From Treponema sp. UBA4307 (GTDB taxonomy: Bacteria; Spirochaetota; Spirochaetia; Treponematales; Treponemataceae): a stretch of 64,000 nucleotides of DNA. Position 1 is the stretch's first letter, and each line of letters starts with the position of its first letter. The DNA lies in assembly GCA_002394685.1 (NCBI GenBank), contig DGUP01000051.1, positions 93,957 to 157,956 of the forward strand, read 5' to 3'. Below, piece after piece: positions 26,889 through 33,886 of this stretch. The notes beneath the pieces were generated by a model. It was given only the letters and a program-made list of their open reading frames with translations, did no database searches and was not told the DNA's origin. The translations under genes and the position numbers were made by a program.

Positions 26889-26928
26889 AGGTACAAGGAA
26901 AGTTTTTCTTTGTACCTATTTTTTTTTC
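26889..26928 (+). terminator. Strong intrinsic terminator of the mini transcription unit
   Basis: A 13-bp stem with one G-T wobble and a three-base loop, followed by an A and ten T. The T-tract runs into the first parS-like site. Confidence 0.9.
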
Positions 26929-26938
26929 ACGTGAAACA
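26923..26938. other. parS-like site 1
   Basis: Matches the ParB (Spo0J) consensus TGTTTCACGTGAAACA at 15 of 16 positions, with the CACGTG core intact. Confidence 0.8.
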
Positions 26939-27095
26939 TTTTTGATTATACGAAAATCCAGATTAACTTTTTGATCTTTTGCGGTAATATTAATGGTAAG
27001 CTTTTTAATATAATAATTAATTTTCACAAAATTTTTTTCGTAAAAAATAATTAAATATTTTGAAACATTTTTGGTCTTAAGAAATAAAACTGAAA

Positions 27096-27111
27096 TGTTT
27101 CATGTGAAACA
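27096..27111. other. parS-like site 2
   Basis: TGTTTCATGTGAAACA, 15 of 16 matches to the ParB consensus. Half-sites lie nearby at 27060-27068 and 27151-27160. Confidence 0.8.
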
Positions 27112-27492
27112 TTTTTTGTTTATCTAAATTAGTAGAAAGTATTGTTCTATTGTTTCATGTTTTCTGAATGATTATTCTGGTGAACTTATAAAGTTCTTTT
27201 GTATTTTAAAGTGATTAAGAATTAAAACACCCAGTTTTAAAATAAATAAATTTTTCATTTTAAATATTGCTATTTGTTAATCAAAAAGAAACTATGGTAT
27301 TCGCACCGGAGAGAAGTTAATTGAAAATGTGTTAATTTAATCTATTTATTCATCCCAAAGTAAGAAATAGGAATGTAGATAAAGTTAGATTCCTTTTTTG
27401 TAAAGAATACTTGTTGAATGAAATAAAGTAGTTTTATACTTAAATCTATTACAATATTTTAGTGAAGGGTAGCTTCGTGTTTGTACTAAAAG

Positions 27493-27508
27493 TGTTTCAC
27501 ATGAAACA
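27493..27508. other. parS-like site 3
   Basis: TGTTTCACATGAAACA, 15 of 16 matches to the ParB consensus. Confidence 0.8.
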
Positions 27509-27886
27509 TTTTTAGTTATATGAATTAATTATTTATCTAATATAAAAGATTTATATTCATTATCAGTAAATATAAATAACCAGAAATATTTCTTCTTGTA
27601 ATATAAATAATCAAGAGAAAGACTGTAGTTTTTTCAGATAAAAAAAGAAATGAAACGAATATAATGATAGATTTAATATAAAAAAAACATTTTCATCAGG
27701 ATATAAATACATTCCAAAAAACAATCCAGAAAAGGGCAGGTGAATATTGTATTAGAGGTAATTTATTAATAAAAATAGTCTTGGACTTGGCAAATACATA
27801 GGTGTTCATGAAAAATATAAATCTGTAGTAAAAAAAAACAATAAACTATGCTGAATTCCTATAAAAGTGAAATTTGCACAAAAAAA

Positions 27887-27902
27887 AGTTTCACGGGAAA
27901 CA
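27887..27902. other. parS-like site 4
   Basis: AGTTTCACGGGAAACA, 14 of 16 matches to the ParB consensus. Confidence 0.7.
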
Positions 27903-28085
27903 TTTTCATTATAAATAAAACTTTTCCCTGCAAATAAAAGAAAATATATCGTTAATATGAATTAAATCTTTCAAAGAATCTGTACAATGAAAGAGATACA
28001 TTCCTATCTTTAGATAATGCTAAAATTATCGAATCTCATTATTATCTGGGTATACAAGTAAGGAAAAAAAGTAATTCAACTATAA

Positions 28086-28101
28086 TATATCACGTGAGAC
28101 A
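28086..28101. other. parS-like site 5 (weaker)
   Basis: TATATCACGTGAGACA, 13 of 16 matches, CACGTG core intact. A further degenerate site, TGTTTC-TG-TGAAACA with one base missing from the centre, lies at 28674-28688. Confidence 0.5.
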
Positions 28102-28163
28102 TTAAAAATAGTAAAAAAGGAAATACTGCCAGAAAGATAAATAATGATCAGCTAAAATCTAAA

Positions 28164-28417
28164 ACTCAGAAAAATTAATCATATTTTTGATTCAGGAAAT
28201 ATTTCTAAGAGTAATATCAATATTTTTTATTAGCACCGTTTTATTTACCCACGTGACAAATAATAATGCATTGACAGTCGATTGAAATGTAGCAGCATTT
28301 ATAGTTAATTTAAAAGATAAGAGAGTAAAATTACCTGAGAATAATTTGTGGATAAGTACCAAAATTGTTGATAAAAATAAGGAAAGTTTAGAATTAAAAG
28401 TCTGGATATCGAAATAA
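28164..28417 (+). pseudogene. Possible decayed gene fragment
   Basis: One frame reads about 46 codons including a hydrophobic, signal- or membrane-like stretch (FLRVISIFFISTVLFTHV), a single in-frame TGA at about 28280, then about 45 codons of protein-like sequence ending KVWISK and TAA. No start codon or ribosome binding site is seen. In AT-rich DNA such a frame can arise by chance, so this is weak. Confidence 0.25.
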
Positions 28418-28601
28418 AAAAGCAATAAATAAGAAAATCAAATTGGCCCCTTAAATTCACTTAAAGCCCTTGATTTACAAGACGTTAATCCTGCTGAAGG
28501 GTACAGAATTTATTTATGTCTTTAAGCTTCCAGTAAGGTGAAATTCAATAAAAAAATATAAACAGGGCCAGTTGAATTTTTTGTGGATAATATGTGGAAA
28601 A
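28347..28601. other. DnaA boxes away from oriC
   Basis: Two perfect TGTGGATAA boxes (28347-28355, 28582-28590) and TGTGGAAAA (28593-28601), the latter two 11 bases apart in the same orientation. TGTGGAAAA is the complement of TTTTCCACA found in oriC. Confidence 0.5.
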
Positions 28602-28709
28602 GAATTTTATTGTCCCCCTAAATTTGGCCAGGTAACTTAAAGAGAGCCATTTTGTCTGTTTTTAATTACTGTATGTTTCTGTGAAACATCAATAATCAGT
28701 ATACAATAA

Positions 28710-28728
28710 AACAATACAAGTGTATAGT
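28710..28728 (+). repeat. 19-bp direct repeat, right copy
   Basis: Identical to 26697-26715 in the same orientation. It lies about 100 bases upstream of the CDF transporter gene. Confidence 0.8.
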
Positions 28729-28826
28729 GTAAATAATTATAATTCTTTCCTCTATAACTCATTCCCGGAAGAAAATTTCATAAATTAGATATTGCTATTA
28801 TTTAGGGAGGTGTTAAATTTAAATGT

Positions 28827-29954
28827 ATGACAATAAATGATCGGGATAAAATAAGTCTTAGATGTGGTACAACAGGAATAATATTAAATATATTTCTGTC
28901 CATAGGAAAAATTTTAATAGGCATTTTAAATTCATCAATCTCAATTTTGGCTGACGGACTGAATAATTTTTCTGATGCAGGTTCCAGTATTGTAACAATT
29001 GTAGGAACTAAAATCTCTCAGAAACCAGTGGATAAAGAACATCCCTACGGACACGGAAGATTTGAATATGTTGCTGCATTAATTGTCACAATCATTATTT
29101 TATTCATGGGATTTGAATTAGGAAGAGTTTCCGTGATGAAAATTTTTTATCCGGAAGAAATAAAAGTTTCAGTCTGGAATTATATAATTCCGGGTCTGTC
29201 TATTTTTATAAAGCTGATAATGGTTTTATATAATCATATAGGATACAAAAAAACTGATAACATCAATTTGAAGGCTGTACGTCAGGATAGTCTGATGGAT
29301 ATTTTAGCAACTGCAGCAACCATTATTGCAGTTTTAATCACAAATTTTACATCCTTCAAAAGGGCAGATGGAATTACAGGTCTTTTAGTTTGTCTTCTTG
29401 TTTTAAGTTCCGGATTAAGCTTATTTAAGGAAGTTCTGGATCCTCTGCTGGGAAAAGCTCCTTCAAAAGAACTTGTGTCTAAGATTTATGAAATTCTGCT
29501 GGAAGAAAAAATAATTGTTGGCGTACATGATTTAATAATTCATGATTATGGACCTAGAAAAGTCTTTGCTTCAGCTCATGTAGAGGTTTCAGATATGCTG
29601 AATATAAAAACAATACATGAAAGAGTAGATGCTGCTGAAAAGAAGATTTTAAAGAATCTTAATGTAGATATAACCCTTCATATGGATCCGGTTGCCCTGA
29701 ATGATAAAAAATATATTAACTATAAAAATCTGGCAGAAAAAATTATTCAGAAATATGATAAAGACTTCAGGTTCCATGATTTTAAGACAATCAAAAAACA
29801 GAATGAAAATGTTGTTTTTGTATTTGACCTGGTTCTTCCTTTTGGACAGAAAAAATATGATTCAGAAAAAATAAAAAAAGATTTAGAAGAATTGTTTAAA
29901 AAAGAAGATGAAAAAATCAGTCTTGATATAAATGTGGAGCATTCTTACGTGTAA
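28827..29954 (+). CDS. Cation diffusion facilitator (CDF) metal efflux transporter
   Basis: A 375-residue inner-membrane protein with about six membrane segments in the first 210 residues and the CDF signature (SISILADGLNNFSDAGSSIV, then HPYGHGRFEYVAALIV). The metal-site Asp and His residues are visible in these motifs. The C-terminal 165 residues form the cytoplasmic dimerisation domain (VGVHDLIIHDYGP...ASAHVEV) plus an extra domain of about 80 residues. It probably exports zinc, iron or manganese by proton antiport; metal choice cannot be read here. GGGAGG lies 16 bases upstream of the ATG, farther than usual. Confidence 0.9.
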   Translation: MTINDRDKISLRCGTTGIILNIFLSIGKILIGILNSSISILADGLNNFSDAGSSIVTIVGTKISQKPVDKEHPYGHGRFEYVAALIVTIIILFMGFELGRVSVMKIFYPEEIKVSVWNYIIPGLSIFIKLIMVLYNHIGYKKTDNINLKAVRQDSLMDILATAATIIAVLITNFTSFKRADGITGLLVCLLVLSSGLSLFKEVLDPLLGKAPSKELVSKIYEILLEEKIIVGVHDLIIHDYGPRKVFASAHVEVSDMLNIKTIHERVDAAEKKILKNLNVDITLHMDPVALNDKKYINYKNLAEKIIQKYDKDFRFHDFKTIKKQNENVVFVFDLVLPFGQKKYDSEKIKKDLEELFKKEDEKISLDINVEHSYV

Positions 29955-29959
29955 TAAAC

Positions 29960-29977
29960 GTTTCTATTAATAGAAAC
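29960..29977. repeat. Perfect 18-bp palindrome GTTTCTATTAATAGAAAC
   Basis: A complete palindrome five bases after the CDF stop codon, sharing its arms with the three sites at 26.55-26.67 kb. No T-tract follows, so it is unlikely to be a terminator; a protein-binding site fits better. Confidence 0.65.
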
Positions 29978-30022
29978 TGTTTCAGCTGTTAACAACATTT
30001 TTTTTGAATGCCCCATTCTTCA

Positions 30023-31468
30023 TCAGCAGGGTAATTTTTTTGGAAAAATAAAGAGTCGTGCCAGCATAATTAATCCTCGGAAAGTAAGTTCAATTGTCAT
30101 GGCAATCCATATGCCGATTAATCCGTATGGTTTTACAAGGATTAATGATAAAGAAATTCGAACTACCCAAAGGCTGAACAAATTCAATAAACTTGGAACC
30201 AGCGTATCTCCTCTTGCTCTTGTACATCCGGTAGAGACGATTGCAGCGGCGTAAAAAGGTTCCGCAAATAATTCAATCCGCAAAACTTTTACACCCAGCA
30301 TCTGAATTTCCTGTACAGGAGATAAAAAGGCCATTACGTAAGGACATAAGAAATACATTATTACACCCATAATAGACTGAATCAAAACACCGGCCAGAAT
30401 TGTAATAATTGAAAATGATTTCGTAAGATCTTTGCGTTTTGCTCCAACAGACTGTCCTACCAGAGTGATGGCTGCTTCCTGAAAACCGTATCCTGGCATA
30501 TAACAGAGTGCTTCAGCGGTTGTTGCAAAAGAATTTGCCGCAAGTGCAGCACTTCCCAGAGGGGCAATAATTCGTGAAACTGCAACCAGTGCCCCTGTAA
30601 ATGCAGAAGATTCTAGACCTATTGGCAGGGCCAGTTTAATTGCATTAAAAACAATCCTGCTACCCTTATACTTAACTTTATCGGGTACAGATTTTTCCGG
30701 GTACAGATTGTCTTCTGTGAGAGAACTGTCACCTGTAAGGGGTACAGTTTTATTTGTAAAGAATGCCAGTTTTGAAAAGAAGCACTCGTATGTAAACATA
30801 ATCAAAGCTGTTACCAGAGATGCAGAAGCTGTTCCTAAAGCTGCGCCCTTAACTCCAAGATGAAGTATGTTTATAAAAAGAAAATTAAAGGCAATATCCA
30901 GCAGGCACATTGTTCCATTTAAAATCCCCGGAAGTTTCATATTTCCTGAGCACTGCATCATTCCACTCATCAGATATACAGTAATGAAAAAAGGAGTAGA
31001 AAGTCCGAATATTAAAAAGTACCAGAATGCATCGGAACGAATATCAGAAGCGCCTCCTAACCATGTAGGAAGAAAGTAAGAAATTGCAGAAGAAAAAATC
31101 AGCAGTAGAAAAGAAAAAATAAAACAAGTATTAATCGACTTTTTGAAAATATATTTGGCTTTTCTGTAATCTCCAGCTCCAAAAGAATGGGCAACCTGAA
31201 CAGTAAAACCTACACACAATGCATTTGAAAGACTTCCCAGTACCCAGGTGGAAGATGCAACCAGACCAATTGCTGCAGATGCGTTTGCACCAAGATTACC
31301 GACCATTGCAGCATCAATATATTGCATCAAAATTGAAGAAATCTGTGCAAAAATTCCAGGAAGACTTAATTTCCATACATAGGAAATCTGCTGTTTGAGG
31401 GAAATATCTGGATTTACTTTAAGAAGCCTGAAAAGGTCAAAGGTTTTATCTTTTGCCATAGTTTGCAA
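30023..31468 (-). CDS. MATE-family multidrug/sodium efflux protein
   Basis: A 481-residue membrane protein with twelve predicted helices in two MatE halves. It begins SLPGIFAQISSILMQYIDAAMVGNLGANASAAIGLV, and the second half has GFQEAAITLVGQSVGAKRKD. It exports drugs or metabolites using an ion gradient. The first codon used is TTG; an ATG four codons in (31459) is equally possible and neither has a good ribosome binding site. The loop between the halves is long and polar, and is partly encoded by three GGGTACAG copies on the opposite strand (30683-30747). Confidence 0.9.
   Translation of the reverse strand: MQTMAKDKTFDLFRLLKVNPDISLKQQISYVWKLSLPGIFAQISSILMQYIDAAMVGNLGANASAAIGLVASSTWVLGSLSNALCVGFTVQVAHSFGAGDYRKAKYIFKKSINTCFIFSFLLLIFSSAISYFLPTWLGGASDIRSDAFWYFLIFGLSTPFFITVYLMSGMMQCSGNMKLPGILNGTMCLLDIAFNFLFINILHLGVKGAALGTASASLVTALIMFTYECFFSKLAFFTNKTVPLTGDSSLTEDNLYPEKSVPDKVKYKGSRIVFNAIKLALPIGLESSAFTGALVAVSRIIAPLGSAALAANSFATTAEALCYMPGYGFQEAAITLVGQSVGAKRKDLTKSFSIITILAGVLIQSIMGVIMYFLCPYVMAFLSPVQEIQMLGVKVLRIELFAEPFYAAAIVSTGCTRARGDTLVPSLLNLFSLWVVRISLSLILVKPYGLIGIWIAMTIELTFRGLIMLARLFIFPKKLPC
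30683..30747 (+). repeat. Three GGGTACAG octamers inside the MATE gene
   Basis: Full GGGTACAGATT at 30683-30693 and 30699-30709, and GGGTACAGTTT from 30740. All lie on the plus strand, opposite to the gene, i.e. on the leading strand of the right replichore. Confidence 0.8.
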
Positions 31469-31574
31469 AGTGTACTATAAAATAAAAAAAAGTAGTATTG
31501 GAAAAAGTGATTTATAATTTGTTAAAAAACAAATTGAGTGTAAAATATATTATCAATTTTGAAAATCTGGGAAA

Positions 31575-32051
31575 ATGAATATGAAATCACAGTTAACTAC
31601 ACTTTGTTATTTGCAGACAGAAGATTCGTATCTTTTGATGCATAGGATTGTTAAAAAAAATGATATTAATCATAACAAATGGATTGGAGTGGGAGGACAT
31701 TTTGAAGCCGGTGAATCTCCGGAAGAATGTCTTCTGCGGGAAGTTAAGGAAGAAACAGGCCTGACCCTGACAAAATATGATTTTCGGGGAATTGTAACTT
31801 TTGTGTCTGATGATGATCCTGCTGAATATATGTGTCTTTATACAGCGGAAGAATGGACTGGAGATATAAAAGAATGTGATGAAGGTAAACTTGAATGGAT
31901 TAAAAAAAATGATTTTATAAATCTGGAACATTGGGAAGGGGATTTGATTTTTCTTAAACTTATGGAAGAAAATCATCCTTTTTTTTCACTAAAACTGGTT
32001 TATAAAAACGGAAAACTTGTTGAAACAATTCTTGATGGAAAGAAGATTTAA
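31575..32051 (+). CDS. Nudix hydrolase (MutT-like)
   Basis: A 158-residue protein with a complete Nudix box at about residues 40-62, GHFEAGESPEECLLREVKEE followed by TGL. The N-terminus (TTLCYLQTEDSYLLMHR) and the later EWIKKNDFINL segment are those of 8-oxo-dGTP-diphosphatase-like Nudix proteins, which cleanse the nucleotide pool. The exact substrate is not determined by the motif. It lies 27 bases upstream of the endoglucanase gene. Confidence 0.88.
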   Translation: MNMKSQLTTLCYLQTEDSYLLMHRIVKKNDINHNKWIGVGGHFEAGESPEECLLREVKEETGLTLTKYDFRGIVTFVSDDDPAEYMCLYTAEEWTGDIKECDEGKLEWIKKNDFINLEHWEGDLIFLKLMEENHPFFSLKLVYKNGKLVETILDGKKI

Positions 32052-32078
32052 TATAATTTATATAAAGGAAGGTTGATT

Positions 32079-33071
32079 ATGAAGTTAAAGAAGGTTGTAT
32101 GTTGTGGATTGATTCTGATGATTTTTGCTTCGTCAGTTTTTGCAGCTGGAAAGAAAACACCTTTTGAAAAACACGGAAATCTCTCTATTGAAAACGGAGA
32201 TTTAGTTGATAAAAATAATAATCCGGTTCAACTTTACGGAATGAGTACCCATGGAATCGCCTGGTTCCCGCAGTATGTAAACAAAGAAGCATTTAAATCG
32301 TTAAGAGATGAATGGAATACAAACTGTATCCGTCTTGCAATGTACACTGCAGAATACAACGGTTACTGCACTGGAGGAAATCAGGAATATCTTAAAAATC
32401 TTGTTTTCAACGGAATAGATTATGCAACCGAATTAGGAATGTATGTAATAGTAGACTGGCATATTTTAAATGATAAGAATCCAGAAGTGTACAGGGAAGA
32501 AGCAAAAAAGTTTTTCCAGGAAGTTTCCAGTAAGTACAAGAAAAATGATAATATCCTGTATGAAATTTGTAACGAGCCAAATAGCGGTACTTCCTGGTCA
32601 GATATTTTATCTTATGCAAATTATGTGATTCCGGAAATACGTAAAAATGATAAGAATGCCATTGTAATTGTTGGAACTCCGGACTGGTGCCAGAAAATTG
32701 ATGCAGTAATTCCGGCTCCACTTGATTTTGATAATGTAATGTATTCAGTTCACTTTTATGCTAATACTCATAAGGAATGGCTTAGAAGTAACCTTCAGAA
32801 AGCATACGAACAGGGCCTTGCTATTTTTGTAAGTGAATTTGGAACTTGTGATGCATCAGGAAATGGCGGATATAACGAATATGAAAGCAGAATATGGTTA
32901 CAGTTTCTGGATGAATATAATATTTCTTACATGAACTGGTCCCTGGCTAACAAAAATGAAACTGCATCTGCCTTGAATTCAGGCTGTAGAAAAAACTCAA
33001 AATGGGTACAGACTGATTTAAGTGAATCCGGCAAATTCATTTTTGAATGGTATTCAAAAAAAGAACAGTAA
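32079..33071 (+). CDS. Secreted GH5 endoglucanase
   Basis: A 330-residue glycoside hydrolase family 5 enzyme with a Sec signal peptide (about residues 1-23, cleavage near FAA). Fold landmarks in order are QLYGMSTHGIAWFPQY, NCIRLAMY, VIVDWHIL, the acid/base in ICNEPN (E166) and the nucleophile in VSEFGT (E253). It probably cleaves beta-1,4-glucan such as cellulose or mixed-linkage glucan, outside the cytoplasm. No carbohydrate-binding module is attached. The start is the ATG at 32079 with AAGGAAGG upstream. A bidirectional terminator follows. Confidence 0.93.
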   Translation: MKLKKVVCCGLILMIFASSVFAAGKKTPFEKHGNLSIENGDLVDKNNNPVQLYGMSTHGIAWFPQYVNKEAFKSLRDEWNTNCIRLAMYTAEYNGYCTGGNQEYLKNLVFNGIDYATELGMYVIVDWHILNDKNPEVYREEAKKFFQEVSSKYKKNDNILYEICNEPNSGTSWSDILSYANYVIPEIRKNDKNAIVIVGTPDWCQKIDAVIPAPLDFDNVMYSVHFYANTHKEWLRSNLQKAYEQGLAIFVSEFGTCDASGNGGYNEYESRIWLQFLDEYNISYMNWSLANKNETASALNSGCRKNSKWVQTDLSESGKFIFEWYSKKEQ

Positions 33072-33090
33072 AATTTTTTATAAATTTTAA

Positions 33091-33137
33091 AAAGCAGGAG
33101 TTGTGAAAAAAATAACACAGACACCTGCTTTTTTTTT
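33091..33137. terminator. Bidirectional terminator after the GH5 gene
   Basis: AAAAGCAGG pairs with CCTGCTTTT (33125-33133) around an inner GTTGTG/CACAGAC pairing, with T-rich sequence on both sides. It can serve both the GH5 gene and the converging small gene at 33143. Confidence 0.75.
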
Positions 33138-33142
33138 ATAAA

Positions 33143-33526
33143 TCATTCTATGCTGACTTTTGCATTTTTAAGACGGATTGCATAATTAATTCTTGCACCA
33201 CCTTCTCGCCATCCATAAAGAAAATAGGTAACCGGTTCCCAAATTGCAACCCATCCAATAATTCCAAAACTTTCTTTTAGAAAATTGATAAGCGGGGTGC
33301 TTTCCTTATGAATTTTTATATTCAGATGGGCATTCAGCGGGGCAGATTCAGCTTCTTCAAAAAGATAGTCTTCAATAACAAGATTAAGCCGGGATTCTTC
33401 TTTGGAATGAGGATCATGCTTATAAACAAGTTCATCAATTCCTGTGAGCATTACTGGAATATCATAGCGTTCACCTGTTTTTTCAAGAGCGTTTAAAATT
33501 TTCTGTTCACGTTTTTCAAGATTCAT
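33143..33526 (-). CDS. Hypothetical protein
   Basis: A 127-residue soluble protein starting MNLEKREQKILNALEKTG, with GGAGAAGG just upstream of the ATG at 33526. A predicted helical N-terminus is followed by beta-rich sequence and a hydrophobic stretch (FGIIGWVAIWEPVTYFLYGW) that may be a buried core or a membrane-associated helix. I do not recognise a family. It stands alone, converging with the GH5 gene. Confidence 0.65.
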   Translation of the reverse strand: MNLEKREQKILNALEKTGERYDIPVMLTGIDELVYKHDPHSKEESRLNLVIEDYLFEEAESAPLNAHLNIKIHKESTPLINFLKESFGIIGWVAIWEPVTYFLYGWREGGARINYAIRLKNAKVSIE

Positions 33527-33886
33527 CTTCCTTCTCCCTTTCATGCTGATTTTTTTCCATTAAACTTAGTTTTCAGTCAATAAAAAATATAAATATTTCT
33601 GGAATTAAAGCATGTTTGATAAATTATAATGAAATTTATATTTTTATAACAATAAATTAAACACTTTAATGTTGAATTTGAGATTTAGACAATATATCCT
33701 AAAAAATTGTCAGCGGAACAAGCCTGCTATATTCATTTTCGTTGCTGCATAATATGAATTAATTATTCTATCAAACCCTAGTTTTTTTTATTCTTCTAAA
33801 CGTTAGTTTTTTCAAGAAAAGTTTTTTTATTTTAACTCGTATTTTTAATTCTTTGGAAACTGTTGGATTAACAACATGGGGAGAAT
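33527..33886. other. Intergenic region, little recognisable content
   Basis: About 360 AT-rich bases between divergent genes. A TATAAT hexamer at 33625-33630 and GGGGAG before the lipoprotein ATG are the only expression signals seen. TAGTTTTTT occurs twice (near 33779 and 33805). Confidence 0.4.

Larger units (their letters stand above)
26799..26928 (+). ncRNA. Mini transcription unit: structured small RNA and/or 23-codon gene
   Basis: A TATACT -10 box (26799-26804; the -35 is weak) is followed by GAGGAC (26805-26810) and an ATG at 26817 opening 23 codons that begin MNRKPFLVSL and end VVFPYSR, with TAA at 26886-26888. The next base starts a perfect terminator (13-bp stem 26889-26901 with 26905-26917, then ten T). 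The RNA can also fold: 26811-26819 pairs with 26875-26883 over nine bp, joining the start and end of the ORF. GGAA (26824-26827) pairs with TTCC (26871-26874) inside it. It may be a small protein gene, a regulatory RNA or both; I recognise neither. Confidence 0.6.
26396..28822. other. Gene-poor origin-proximal region, probable chromosome centromere
   Basis: About 2.4 kb of AT-rich sequence with no convincing full-length gene. It contains a cluster of parS-like sites (listed separately), three spaced 18-bp inverted repeats, two perfect DnaA boxes (28347-28355, 28582-28590) plus TGTGGAAAA (28593-28601), a 19-bp direct repeat near its ends and one very small transcription unit. The rest shows only short, broken protein-like frames. 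Confidence 0.7.

Noticed and set aside
26788..27027. 79-codon minus-strand ORF over the mini transcription unit and first parS-like site
   Set aside because: It reads backwards through the terminator hairpin and T-tract, has no ribosome binding site, and its composition follows the AT-rich DNA.
27660..27855. Protein-like plus-strand frame with several stops
   Set aside because: At least three in-frame stops and a Lys/Asn/Ile composition typical of AT-rich non-coding sequence.
28192..28425. 77-codon hydrophobic minus-strand ORF
   Set aside because: No ribosome binding site; the opposite strand gives a more protein-like, though broken, frame. AT-rich DNA readily yields Phe/Leu/Ile-rich open frames.
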